Both the position numbers and the translations under genes were made by a program. From NCBI RefSeq assembly GCF_004798685.1, contig NZ_CP039291.1, forward strand, positions 3,472,001 through 3,536,000: 64,000 nucleotides of DNA. Reading direction: 5' to 3'. Source of the DNA: Cellulomonas shaoxiangyii (GTDB lineage: Bacteria; Actinomycetota; Actinomycetes; Actinomycetales; Cellulomonadaceae). Positions 17,049 to 25,554 of this stretch are shown here, in pieces (position 1 is the first letter of the stretch; every line of letters starts with the position of its first letter). The notes beneath the pieces are model-generated. The model worked only from the letters and a program-made list of their open reading frames with translations. It had not been told where the DNA came from and did not search any database.

Positions 17049-17058
17049 GAAGCGCTTC
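17049..17058 (+). promoter_or_regulatory. LacI-type operator candidate upstream of GH5 gene
   Basis: GAAGCGCTTC is a perfect 10-bp palindrome with an AAGCGCTT core of LacI-family type, centred about 102 bp before the GH5 start. It differs in the flanks from the CelR-like site before the GH9 gene, so the same regulator is possible but not assured. Confidence 0.4.
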
Positions 17059-17155
17059 GATGGGGTGTGTGGCCCACGTCGGTCTGGTGTGCTGGCCAGC
17101 CCGCCCCCGGGCCACCACGGCCGGGACCGACCCGTTCCGAAAGAGGGAGCCACCC

Positions 17156-18781
17156 GTGCGCTCACTACGCAAGGTGCTGACCGCGACCGCGGCAGCCGTC
17201 GTCGCCGTCGTCGGCTCGATCGCGGTCACCGACACGGCGAGCGCCGCCGCCGGCTGCCGGGTCGACTACACCGTCGCCAGCCAGTGGCAGGGCGGCTTCA
17301 ACGCCAGCGTGCAGGTGACCAACCTCGGCGACCCGGTGACCGCGTGGGACCTGCGCTTCTCCTTCGGCGCGGGCCAGACCGTCAACCAGCTGTGGAACGG
17401 CACCGTCACCCAGTCCGGCGCGGCGGTCACCGTGCGCAACGCCCCGTACAACGGGACCCTGCCCACCAACGGCACCGCGTCGTTCGGCTTCATCGGCACG
17501 TCCGCCGGGAGCAACCCGGCGCCGACGACGTTCACGCTCAACGGCGTCACGTGCACCGGGCGCCCGGTCACCCCGACCAGCTCGCCGACGACGTCGCCGA
17601 CGTCCACGCCGACCCAGTCGCCCCGGCCGACGTCCACCCCGTCCCCCACACGTACGCCCACACCCACGCCGACGCCCACCACCGGACCGATCACGGTCGG
17701 CGCCACGCAGCTCGTCGCCGACATGGGCAGGGGCTGGAACCTGGGCAACCAGCTGGAGGCCAACGTCAACGGGGTGCCCGGCGAGACGGCGTGGGGCAAC
17801 CCGGTCGTCACGGGCGCGCTCCTCGACCGGGTCAAGGCCGCGGGCTTCCGGACCGTCCGCATCCCGGTGTCCTACCTCGGCACGATCGGCTCGGCGCCGA
17901 GCTACACGGTGGACGCCGCCTGGCTCGGCCGGATCCGGCAGGTCGTGGACCTGGCCTACGACCGCGGCCTGCACGTGATCATCAACATGCACGGCGACGG
18001 CTACAAGAGCGTCGGCGGGGCCTGGCTCATCTGCGACGCGTCGGGGCAGGAGCAGATCCGGGACAAGTACCAGAAGGTCTGGCAGCAGGTCGCGTCGACG
18101 TTCCAGGGCTACGGCGGCCGGCTGATCTTCGAGTCCATGAACGAGAACTTCGACGGGCAGTACGGCGCACCCACCCAGCCCTGCTACTCCAACATCAACG
18201 CGTACAACCAGATCTTCGTCGACACGGTGCGCCGGACCGGCGGCAACAACACGTCCCGGTGGCTGCTCGTGCCGGGCTGGAACACGAACATCGACTACAC
18301 CGCCGGCAATTACGGCTTCGTCATCCCCACCGACCAGTACCGGTCGACGGCGATCCCGAGCAACGAGCGGCGCCTCATGATCTCCGCGCACTACTACGAC
18401 CCGTGGGACTTCACCGGTACGGAGAGCGGCGCCGTCACGCAGTGGGGGCCGAACGCGACCGACCCGGCGCGGACTGCGACGTGGGGTCAGCAGGACTTCA
18501 TGGATTCGCAGCTCAAGAAGATGCACGACACGTTCACCGTGAACGGGTACCCGGTGCTCATCGGCGAGTACGGCTCGATCGACAAGACGGCCTTCGACGC
18601 CTCGAACAACCGGTACCGCGCCGACTACGCGCGGGCCCTCGTCGCCACGGCGGCGAAGTACGGCATCGCCACCGCCTACTGGGACAACGGGTACAACGGC
18701 CAGTACGGGTTCGCGCTGTTCGACCGGCAGACCGCGACGGTGACGCAGCAGGGCATCATCGACGCGATCATGGGCCGCTGA
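17156..18781 (+). CDS. Secreted GH5 cellulase with N-terminal CBM2
   Basis: This 541-residue endoglucanase starts at GTG 17156 behind GAGGGAG and carries a signal peptide of about 31 residues. A CBM2 follows (34-133, Cys near each end, surface Trp44 and Trp80), then a Pro/Thr/Ser linker (about 136-178) and a GH5 barrel to the C-terminus. GWNLGNQLEA opens the barrel. HVIINMHGDGY carries the conserved His, Glu330 in SMNEN is the acid/base, and Glu471 in VLIGEYGS is the nucleophile. It cleaves internal beta-1,4-glucosidic bonds outside the cell and complements the GH9 enzyme 6 kb away. A strong hairpin follows the stop. Confidence 0.93.
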   Translation: MRSLRKVLTATAAAVVAVVGSIAVTDTASAAAGCRVDYTVASQWQGGFNASVQVTNLGDPVTAWDLRFSFGAGQTVNQLWNGTVTQSGAAVTVRNAPYNGTLPTNGTASFGFIGTSAGSNPAPTTFTLNGVTCTGRPVTPTSSPTTSPTSTPTQSPRPTSTPSPTRTPTPTPTPTTGPITVGATQLVADMGRGWNLGNQLEANVNGVPGETAWGNPVVTGALLDRVKAAGFRTVRIPVSYLGTIGSAPSYTVDAAWLGRIRQVVDLAYDRGLHVIINMHGDGYKSVGGAWLICDASGQEQIRDKYQKVWQQVASTFQGYGGRLIFESMNENFDGQYGAPTQPCYSNINAYNQIFVDTVRRTGGNNTSRWLLVPGWNTNIDYTAGNYGFVIPTDQYRSTAIPSNERRLMISAHYYDPWDFTGTESGAVTQWGPNATDPARTATWGQQDFMDSQLKKMHDTFTVNGYPVLIGEYGSIDKTAFDASNNRYRADYARALVATAAKYGIATAYWDNGYNGQYGFALFDRQTATVTQQGIIDAIMGR

Positions 18782-18788
18782 CCGGGCC

Positions 18789-18820
18789 GCCGCCGCGGGC
18801 GTCACGACGCTCGCGGCGGC
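18789..18820 (+). terminator. Hairpin terminator of the GH5 gene
   Basis: A 14-bp stem with GCCGCCGCGGGCGT as the 5' arm, one G-U pair and a four-base loop starts eight bases after the stop codon. No U-tract. Confidence 0.7.
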
Positions 18821-18980
18821 GCCCGCGTCCGCATCTCGAGATGGAGCGCTCGCGAGACCGGGGTCGGCATGCTCACCGGCGCTGAACAAGCCGCCGGCCC
18901 CGGTCTCGTCGACACCTCCCCCGATGGATGGACACGTCGGCACGGGAGTTCGTGGGGCACCTGGGGACCCCGGCACCGGA

Positions 18981-19835
18981 CTACCCGGCCATGACGGTCG
19001 GCCGGGCGGGGCCACGATCAGCAGTCGGGCGCGGGCCGTCGTCGTACGAACGCGGAAGGAGTCGGACGGCCGCATGCGTGCTGGCCGTGACACCGAGGCC
19101 CAGCGCCGCCAGCACCTGCACGACCTCCCCGGCGGCGAGCGAGCCGTGCCGCTCGAGCCGCAGGTGGACGCGACCGTGGACCCGCTCAGCCCGGTGGAAG
19201 GCCAGGATCGTCGTCGAGACGGTCGTGTGACGGGGGAACCGGGCACGGGCCGCCGCCTCGTCGTCGTGCTCCAGCAGCACGAGGTCGCCACCGGCCAGCT
19301 CGGCGCGCAGCGCGTCAGCACGCCAGTGCACCGGCGCGTCGACCTCGCCGGTCACGTGCCGGGAGCGGTTCGCCGACGAGATGACGAGCAGACCGACGGC
19401 GTCCGACGCCTCCGCCAGGAACCGCTGCGACGGGCACGCGTCGCCCGGGACGATGACCTGGGTCGTGGTCGTCGAGCCGTCCTGCGCGGTCAGACCCGGC
19501 GGTACGTGCGTGGCCGCAGGTCCGCGGAACCCGAACGGGCCGAGCGTCGAGCAGGCGTCGACGACGTCGGCGACCAGGCTCGGCGACACACCGGGCGGCA
19601 GTGCCGACAGGTCGAACGCGTCGAGCACCCGTCCCGACGGCGCGGTCAGGCTGCCCGTCTGGTCGTGGGGCCGCCCCTTGAGGGCGTTGAGCCGCCCGAC
19701 CGCGTCGCCGCGCGCGGTCAGGGCGTAGATGTTGCCGAACCCGTGCGCGACGGGGCGGCCTTCCGCGAGGAGCCTCGCCGCGTGCGCGACGTCGTCGGTG
19801 CGGTCGAGGACGAGACGTGCGTGGTTGGCGGACAT
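18981..19835 (-). CDS. YrdC/Sua5-domain protein
   Basis: This 284-residue protein starts at ATG 19835 behind GGAGG. RLLAEGRPVAHGFGNIYALTA and LNALKGRPHDQTGSLTAP are the hallmark strands and KxRP-type site of the Sua5/YciO/YrdC fold. That fold binds ATP and tRNA precursors when making threonylcarbamoyl-AMP. LLVISSANRSRHVTGE is the matching second motif (SSAN). The sequence is divergent from housekeeping TsaC/Sua5, so this may be a specialised paralogue. No partner gene is adjacent. Confidence 0.7.
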   Translation of the reverse strand: MSANHARLVLDRTDDVAHAARLLAEGRPVAHGFGNIYALTARGDAVGRLNALKGRPHDQTGSLTAPSGRVLDAFDLSALPPGVSPSLVADVVDACSTLGPFGFRGPAATHVPPGLTAQDGSTTTTQVIVPGDACPSQRFLAEASDAVGLLVISSANRSRHVTGEVDAPVHWRADALRAELAGGDLVLLEHDDEAAARARFPRHTTVSTTILAFHRAERVHGRVHLRLERHGSLAAGEVVQVLAALGLGVTASTHAAVRLLPRSYDDGPRPTADRGPARPTVMAG

Positions 19836-19982
19836 GTGGGCCTCCGGGAGCTCCCTGATAGGACCCCGCAGCCGCGTGCCGAATACCGATCGGGCCCCAC
19901 CAACGGTGCGACCAGCGCCACCACCCTGCACCGGGCCGCGGACGCGCTCCGGGCCACGCCGATCGCGTTCACAGGGCCGCGC

Positions 19983-20414
19983 TCACGTCTTTGCCGCGTC
20001 GCCCACCTCGTGGCCGCGGCCGCCGTCGGCGGCGGGCACCGTCAGCGTCATCACGCGGTCGACGAAGAGGCACGTGATCCGGTAGTCCGGGCGCTGCCGC
20101 AGGCCCTGCTCCCAGTCCTTGCGGTGGTGGATGTTCGGCAGCTCGTCGACGGTCCCGTACTGGGCCCAGGCGACGGCGGTGTCACCGTCCAGGACGAGCG
20201 CCGCGTGCGTGCGGCCCGCCAGCACCAGCCGACGCTTGAACTCGCGGTGGCCGAGCGCCCTGCGCTCCTCGACGGGGTCCGGGTACAGGTGGAAGTAGGT
20301 GCACCAGCACCCTCCCCACACGCCGTTGTGCCGCTCCGCCAGACCCGCGAACGCGTCCCAGGTCCGTGCGTCGAGCGGTTCGATCCGGTAGCCGTCGCCG
20401 GCCACGGTGCCCAT
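19983..20414 (-). pseudogene. C-terminally truncated GNAT acetyltransferase
   Basis: The ATG at 20414 is seven bases after a TACGTT -10 box. The first ~108 residues match a GNAT family with GVWGGCWCTYFH, VAWAQYGTVDELPNI and YRITCLFVDR. At that point the usual RRRGV acetyl-CoA-binding loop and C-terminal helix should follow. Instead the frame continues VMTLTVPAADGGRG and stops about 22 residues later. The missing part is the cofactor site, so the product should be inactive. The unrelated DNA between this break and the YrdC gene suggests a deletion endpoint. Confidence 0.6.
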
Positions 20415-20460
20415 TCTCGCGAACGTACGCGCGCGCTCATCGCGCGACAACCCCCTCGGG

Positions 20461-21144
20461 TCACGCGACGCAGACGACTCCCGTGTTGCCGTCCTGGTCG
20501 GCGATCACCGTGAGCGACGGTGCGCTGCTGTCGTCGACGACGGTCCCACCGGCGGCGACGGCGGCGGCGATCCGTCGCTCGACCACCTCGGCCGGCACGT
20601 AGACCTCGACGTGGAACCGCTGGCGCGGGGCCTCCCCCTCGTCCAGGTCCCCGAACCACAGGTTCGGCACCCGTCCTCCGGCGTCCCGGACCTCGTCGCT
20701 CGGCGACCCGCGGCCCTGGGACGAGGCGTCGCCGGTCAGCAGGGCGGCCCACACGGGGGCGATGGTCGCGGGGCGCGCCGTGTCGAGGCCGAGCTCGAGG
20801 ACGCTCACCGACGCCGGGTCGGCGTCGAGCCCGTGCTCGGCGGCGACCGCGGTGATCCGCCGGGCGAGGTCGACGTCCTTCCGGGTCACCCACTCGACGA
20901 CGTGCTCGGTGGCCCCGTCGCGGTAGACGGCGTCCGCGCTGACGAGCTCGAGGTCGACGTACCCCGTGCCGATCGACACGCTCGGGTGGTGTCCGAGCGC
21001 GTCCCCCACCTCCCCCACCGCGACGACGAAGCGAGCACCGCTCCCGAAGTCGTCGACCAGGTAGCGGGCGTGCAGCCCCTGGGCCAGCTTGCGCCAGTCG
21101 GTCAGGCCGGCCTCGGTGATCTCGCGGCCCGTCAGCATCTCCAT
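20461..21144 (-). CDS. Pterin carbinolamine dehydratase-like/VOC fusion
   Basis: This 227-residue two-domain protein. The N-terminal ~105 residues resemble 4a-hydroxytetrahydrobiopterin dehydratase: DWRKLAQGLHARY, GDALGHHPSVSIG with the catalytic His pair, and a later Asp in TRKDVDLARRI. The C-terminal ~115 residues form a glyoxalase-like VOC domain (PNLWFGDLDEGEAPRQRFHVEV, LTVIADQDGNTGVVCV). This fusion is widespread in actinobacteria but the real substrate is unknown. It lies upstream of the truncated acetyltransferase on the same strand. Confidence 0.8.
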   Translation of the reverse strand: MEMLTGREITEAGLTDWRKLAQGLHARYLVDDFGSGARFVVAVGEVGDALGHHPSVSIGTGYVDLELVSADAVYRDGATEHVVEWVTRKDVDLARRITAVAAEHGLDADPASVSVLELGLDTARPATIAPVWAALLTGDASSQGRGSPSDEVRDAGGRVPNLWFGDLDEGEAPRQRFHVEVYVPAEVVERRIAAAVAAGGTVVDDSSAPSLTVIADQDGNTGVVCVA

Positions 21145-21214
21145 GGCCCGTCACCCCATCCGTGATCCAGCTGCTGGCTCGTGCTCATCGGTCCGCCCCC
21201 GTCCGCGTGCTGGT

Positions 21215-21742
21215 TCAGCGGGTGCCGGGCGTCGGCTCCGGCTCGTCACCCGCCGGTGCGCACACCGTCCAGCGCCCCTCCTCGATCCGGAACCACAGCG
21301 TCGTGTCCGGCTGGCCCGGACGCGACACCACGGCGCTCGCGACGTCTCCCGTCACCCGCACGTCCGACGCCTCGACCGGGCGGCTGTCGGCGCCGCCCTC
21401 CTCCGTGCCGCCGGCGTCGGGGTCGTAGTCGTCGTCCTCGAGGATGCCCTCGGCCTCCTCCTCGCAGAGCAGCGCCACGATGTCCGAGAGGTTCTCGCGG
21501 TCCACGGCACGGGCGAACTGCGTGACGAGCTCCTGGATCCGCGCCTCCTCGCTCGGGGGCCGGGTCGCGAGGACGTAGGCGACCACCACCCCCGCGACGA
21601 CGACCGCGACGGCAACCACGAGCGCCACGACGCGCCCGCGACGTCCGGCGCGCGCACCCCCGCCAGGGGCCGGGTCGACCCCGGGCGGCGGCGGGGTGGG
21701 GCCCGCGGGCGGCTCGGGCAGCGGCTCGGGCGGGACGGTCAT
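21215..21742 (-). CDS. Membrane-anchored protein with Pro-rich N-terminus (Rv0361-like)
   Basis: This 175-residue protein starts at ATG 21742 behind GGGAGGAG. It has a cytosolic Pro/Gly-rich tail (about 1-33), one transmembrane helix (VVALVVAVAVVVAGVVVAYV, about 38-57), then an external domain. That domain opens IQELVTQFARAVDRENLSDIV and ends LWFRIEEGRWTVC, resembling the Rv0361/DUF4878 NTF2-like membrane proteins of actinobacteria. An acidic loop (EDDDYDPDAGG) interrupts it. Function unknown. Confidence 0.65.
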   Translation of the reverse strand: MTVPPEPLPEPPAGPTPPPPGVDPAPGGGARAGRRGRVVALVVAVAVVVAGVVVAYVLATRPPSEEARIQELVTQFARAVDRENLSDIVALLCEEEAEGILEDDDYDPDAGGTEEGGADSRPVEASDVRVTGDVASAVVSRPGQPDTTLWFRIEEGRWTVCAPAGDEPEPTPGTR

Positions 21743-21929
21743 GCGACTCCTCCCCCGGGAACCGGGCCGCGGCGCGCGGCGACCGCCAGCGAACGTACCG
21801 GTGCCCGTGAAGCGCTGTCCACGGTCTTGATCCGCGGCGGTCGGCCCTGCCAAAGTCATGAGGATCCGTGACGAAACGGACGGCAGGCCGCCGGGCCGGG
21901 AGGTCCGCAGCGGTGCAGAGGGGGCCTCG

Positions 21930-22823
21930 ATGACCCGACGACCCGACGGGCGTCGATCCGTGGCGCGCGTCCTCGTCGCACTGCTGCTCGCCGGGTGGTG
22001 CGTCGTCGCCGGGCCACCCGCGACCGCTGCGACACCCGAGGCCCTCTGCCCCGCGCAGGCAGCGGCCGTGGAGTCGGTCACCGCGCGCATCGCCGCGCAC
22101 AACGCCGCCCCGAGCACCTTCGAGATCCCCGCCCAGGCCGCGCTCGCCGCCGCGTACGACGCCGAGGCCGCCCAGCTCAACGCCGAGGCCACGGTCGTCG
22201 ACGCGAACTTCGCGGCGTGCGTCGCGGCGATGGGGGCGCTGACCGACGCCCGAGCCGGCTCGCCGGCGATCAAGCCGCCGCCGGCCGAGGTCGAGGCCGA
22301 CCTCCGGGCCGCGGCCGCGAGCGTCCCGGCGGGGTGGACCCCGCCCCCACCACCGCCCCCCGGGAAGCTCTGGCGCGTGCTGCCGAACTCCCCGGTACGT
22401 GGCCTCTACGACGCGCTGCGCCGGAACAACCCGCCGGAGCTCGGCTCCGCGACGCTCCAGGGCAGTCCGCGGCCCGCCGTCGGTGCGCCCGACCCCGCCT
22501 ACCCGGCCGGCTTGGGGCAGGTGTTCCGCACGAACGCGCGAGGCGGCTCGGCGGCGTCGCCGGACCACGTCCTGCCGCTCGCGGAGCTGGTGCAGATGCC
22601 CGGCTTCGCGCGCCTGAGCCCCACGAGCATGTACGTGCTCGCCCGCGCGCCGCTCAACTTCCAGTGGCTGTCGTTCAAGGCGAACACCTCCAAGTCCTCG
22701 CGCAGCGTCGCCGGGATGTCGGGCGTCGACCCGGCCTGGCAGTCTCAGCAGGTCACGCTCGAGCAGCAGCTCCGGGCGCGCGTCCAGAGCATCATCGACG
22801 AGCTGCTGCGGATCCAGGCATGA
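21930..22823 (+). CDS. Candidate secreted HNH-like nuclease toxin
   Basis: This 297-residue protein starts at ATG 21930 with a signal peptide cut near residue 34. A helical domain follows (about 38-110), then a Pro-rich hinge with seven prolines in a row, and a C-terminal domain (about 170-297). The C-terminal domain holds DHVLPLAELVQMPGF, MYVLARAPLNFQWLSFKAN and SKSSRSVAGMSG. The DH...L, N and SxxSR arrangement resembles HNH/His-Me-finger nuclease domains seen at the ends of actinobacterial polymorphic toxins. The next gene starts 13 bp later and may be its immunity protein. An untested alternative is a scavenging nuclease. Confidence 0.55.
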   Translation: MTRRPDGRRSVARVLVALLLAGWCVVAGPPATAATPEALCPAQAAAVESVTARIAAHNAAPSTFEIPAQAALAAAYDAEAAQLNAEATVVDANFAACVAAMGALTDARAGSPAIKPPPAEVEADLRAAAASVPAGWTPPPPPPPGKLWRVLPNSPVRGLYDALRRNNPPELGSATLQGSPRPAVGAPDPAYPAGLGQVFRTNARGGSAASPDHVLPLAELVQMPGFARLSPTSMYVLARAPLNFQWLSFKANTSKSSRSVAGMSGVDPAWQSQQVTLEQQLRARVQSIIDELLRIQA

Positions 22824-22836
22824 GGGGACGGTCGCC

Positions 22837-23529
22837 ATGGCGGGCCTGAGCGGTACCGAGGTCGCCGCGACGCTGCCCGGCTGGGCGACGACGCTCGTCG
22901 AGCCCGGGTCGGCGGACGCGGTCCGGCTGCCCGGGCAGTGGCGCGCGGTGCTGGAGGACGACGACCCCGCGCGACGCCGCGACGCCGCCCGCACGCTCTG
23001 GAACCCCGACCTCCTCGCGCTGCTCCCGCGGTTCGCCGACGCGCTCACCACCCGGGTGGTCGACGTGCGCACGTGCCTCGTCGACGACCTCCCCGCGCTC
23101 GTCTACGTCGCGTCCGCCGACGACGGCTCGCACGTCAGCTGGATCGGGTTCGACCCGCGCAGCTCCCCGGCGGCTCCCCCGCTGTGGGACAGCGCGCCGG
23201 CACCGCTGCGGCGCTTCGTGCGCGACGTGCACGCGGGCTTCACGTCGTACACGGGCGAGTCGTTCGGCGTCGTGCGACCGGTCGACATGGCGACGCTCGC
23301 GGACCTCGCGGACGAGCCCGACGGCATCCCGGGCTGGGAGGAGGGCGCCGACATCTCCTCGACGCGGCTGCTGCGCTTCACCCGGGACAGCGGCGCGCTG
23401 CACTACTGCGCGTCGCCGGACCTGCCGCCCGGCCAGATCGCGCTCGTGTACGAGGGGGACGTCGAGGGCGTCGACGCCGGTCCCGAGCTGGACAGGCTGC
23501 TCATGTCGCGCTTCCTGTACCCGGCCTGA
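22837..23529 (+). CDS. Candidate immunity protein for the upstream nuclease
   Basis: This 230-residue soluble acidic protein has no signal peptide, so it stays in the cytoplasm. ATG 22837 lies 13 bp after the nuclease stop, with a GAGGGGA ribosome site in between. It has alternating strands and helices, including PALVYVASADDGSHVSWIGF, SYTGESFGVV and GWEEGADISSTRLLRFTRDS. The style recalls SUKH-like immunity folds, but this is impressionistic. Tight coupling to a secreted nuclease and cytosolic location are the main arguments. No other gene in the operon is seen. Confidence 0.5.
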   Translation: MAGLSGTEVAATLPGWATTLVEPGSADAVRLPGQWRAVLEDDDPARRRDAARTLWNPDLLALLPRFADALTTRVVDVRTCLVDDLPALVYVASADDGSHVSWIGFDPRSSPAAPPLWDSAPAPLRRFVRDVHAGFTSYTGESFGVVRPVDMATLADLADEPDGIPGWEEGADISSTRLLRFTRDSGALHYCASPDLPPGQIALVYEGDVEGVDAGPELDRLLMSRFLYPA

Positions 23530-23603
23530 CGGCCGGCCCGGGCGACCGAGGAGGCCCCGTCGGGGTGCCGCCGGAGCGGGCACGCCCGTCGGGGCCGCCC
23601 CGC

Positions 23604-24575
23604 TCAGACCAGCTCGACGCCGTCCGCCTGCGGTCCCCGGTCGCTCTGGCGCACCTTGAAGCGGACGCGGTCGCCCTCCTCCAGCGGCTCGCCGCCCCGC
23701 ACCACCGACACGTGCACGAACAGGTCCGGGCCGCCGGCGTCCGGGGTGATGAAGCCGAAGCCGCGGTCCGCGTCGTAGCGGGCGACCACGCCCTCGCCGC
23801 CGCGCACCGCACCGCCGGACCCAGCACCGCCGAACCCGGCACCGCCGGAGCCCGACGGCCGGTCCGAGCGACCGCGGGGCGCCGCCGCCGGCGCACGGCG
23901 GGGCGCCGAGCCGCGGACGAGCCGCACGTCGAGGGCCTGCGGGCCCCGCTCGCTGTCGGCGACCTCGAACGCCACGCGGTCACCCTCGACCAGCTCGCGC
24001 ACCCCGGCGGGCAGCGTCCGGGCGTGGACGAAGACGTCCTCGCCGCCGCCGTCGGGGACGATGAACCCGAAGCCCTTGTCCGGGTCGAAGAACGTCACGG
24101 TGCCGTCCGCGCCGTCGGACGCCACGGCCGGGGCGGCCTCGGGCCCGAGCGGCAGCAGGTGGTCCGCCTGCGGCCCCTTCTCCCCCGGCACGACGAGGAA
24201 CGCGACCCGCTGACCCTCGGAGACCACGCCGCCGCCCACGATGGCCGAGCTGTGCACGAAGATCTCGGCGCCGGCGCCGTCGGGGGTGATGAAGCCGTAC
24301 CCCTTGGCCGGCTCGTACCAGGACACGGTGCCGAGCACGCCGAGCTGTGCGTCGGCGGCCTGCTCGCCCGTGATGCGGACGTGGCGCGCCTGCGGTCCGC
24401 GGTCGCCCTCGCCGACCTCGAACTCGACCTCCTGCCCCTCGCGGAGCAGGCGCACACCGCCGTCACGGCCGACGATCTCGGACGCGTGCACGAACAGGTC
24501 CTCGGCGTCCTCCCCGAGGTCGAGGAAGCCGAAGCCCCGCTCGGCGTCGAACCAGCGGACAGTCCCCTTGGGCAC
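23604..24575 (-). CDS. Protein with four tandem cold-shock domains
   Basis: This 323-residue protein consists of four complete cold-shock domains: 2-69, 80-143, 157-221 and 261-323. Each has an RNP1-type segment (GFGFL, GYGFI, GFGFI, GFGFI) and an RNP2-type segment (LFVH, IFVH, VFVH, LFVH) and ends with a GPQA strand. A basic then Gly-rich linker (about 222-260) separates the fourth domain. Bacterial Csp proteins normally have one such domain of ~67 residues and bind single-stranded RNA/DNA as chaperones. Four in a row would allow long or multivalent binding. GTG 24575 is chosen with AAGGAG upstream. The domains differ from each other, so the array is old. Confidence 0.9.
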   Translation of the reverse strand: MPKGTVRWFDAERGFGFLDLGEDAEDLFVHASEIVGRDGGVRLLREGQEVEFEVGEGDRGPQARHVRITGEQAADAQLGVLGTVSWYEPAKGYGFITPDGAGAEIFVHSSAIVGGGVVSEGQRVAFLVVPGEKGPQADHLLPLGPEAAPAVASDGADGTVTFFDPDKGFGFIVPDGGGEDVFVHARTLPAGVRELVEGDRVAFEVADSERGPQALDVRLVRGSAPRRAPAAAPRGRSDRPSGSGGAGFGGAGSGGAVRGGEGVVARYDADRGFGFITPDAGGPDLFVHVSVVRGGEPLEEGDRVRFKVRQSDRGPQADGVELV

Positions 24576-24734
24576 GGTTGTTGACTCCTTCACGAACGAC
24601 GGTTGCTGTCTCCTAGTGTCCCTGACGCGCGCAGCGGACTGGTGCCCGCGCGGACGGTCGTCACGTCGACGCCTTCGACCCGCACGACCGTGGTCGTCCG
24701 CGGCGCGGGACCCGGGAGCGTCGCCCCCGGTCGT

Positions 24735-24750
24735 TAGGGTGGCGCGCGTG
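24735..24750 (+). promoter_or_regulatory. Leaderless promoter of the Nif3-like gene
   Basis: TAGGGT at 24735-24740 fits the actinobacterial -10 TANNNT, and the GTG start lies seven bases later. There is no ribosome site, so translation probably begins at the 5' end of the mRNA. Confidence 0.5.
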
Positions 24751-25554
24751 ACGGTGACGGCGCGGCAGGTGGCGGAGCGGATCGGCGCGCACGTGGGGGT
24801 GCCGCCGCGGCCGGTGACGGTCGACGGCTTCCTCGCCGGCGACCCGGACGCCCCGATCAGGGGTGTCGCCGTGACGGTGATGGCGACGCTCGACGTGCTG
24901 CAGCGCGCGGCCGCGCGGGGGCTCGACCTCGTCGTCACGCACGAGCCGCTCTACTTCGACCACCACGGCAGGTCGGATCCGGTCCTCGCGGCCGAGGCCG
25001 ACCCGGTGTACGCGGCGAAGTCGGCGTTCGTCGCCGAGCACGGGCTCGTCGTCCTCCACCAGCACGACGCCTGGCACGACCGCCGCCCGGACGGCATCCT
25101 CACCGGCACCGCCCGGGCCCTCGGCTGGCTCGACGCCGAGCGGGCGGGCGACCCGGGGGTCTACGACCTGCCGCCCACGACGCTCGGCGAGCTGGCCGCG
25201 CACGTCGCGCGCTCCCTCGACGCCCGTGCGCTGCGCTACGTCGGCGACCCCGGCGCGCCCGTGTCCGCCGTCGGCCTGCAGCCCGGGTTCCTGGGGTTCG
25301 AGAAGAACCGGCACCTGCTCGCCCGGCCGGACGTCGACGTGATCGTCATCGGCGAGGGCCACGAGTGGGAGACGGGCGAGTACGCCGCCGACGCGGTCAC
25401 CGCGGGCGTGTGCGCCGGCGTCGTGGTGGTGGGCCACACGCCGTCGGAGCAGGAGGGCATGGCCGAGTACGCCCGCCGGCTGACCGATCTCGTGCCCGAG
25501 GTCCCCGTCGAGCTCGTCGCCGCCGCCGACCACTACCGGACCGTCTCGGTCTAG
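24748..25554 (+). CDS. Nif3-like dinuclear metal-centre protein
   Basis: This 268-residue protein of the NIF3/DUF34 family has IRGVAVTVMATLDVLQRAA, LDLVVTHEPLYFDH (metal-binding His and Glu), VVLHQHDAWH, and a C-terminal IVIGEGHEWE followed by VVVGHTPSEQEGM. Members form toroidal hexamers with a two-metal site; proposed roles include GTP cyclohydrolase-related or nucleotide hydrolysis, none settled. All metal ligands seem present. GTG 24748 fits a leaderless transcript; GTGs at 24739 and 24754 are alternatives. It is divergent from the cold-shock gene. Confidence 0.82.
   Translation: MTVTARQVAERIGAHVGVPPRPVTVDGFLAGDPDAPIRGVAVTVMATLDVLQRAAARGLDLVVTHEPLYFDHHGRSDPVLAAEADPVYAAKSAFVAEHGLVVLHQHDAWHDRRPDGILTGTARALGWLDAERAGDPGVYDLPPTTLGELAAHVARSLDARALRYVGDPGAPVSAVGLQPGFLGFEKNRHLLARPDVDVIVIGEGHEWETGEYAADAVTAGVCAGVVVVGHTPSEQEGMAEYARRLTDLVPEVPVELVAAADHYRTVSV

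Noticed and set aside
18842..18853. GGAGCGCTCG downstream of the GH5 gene, similar to a CelR site
   Set aside because: It lies between convergent gene ends with no promoter nearby and matches the 14-bp consensus poorly.
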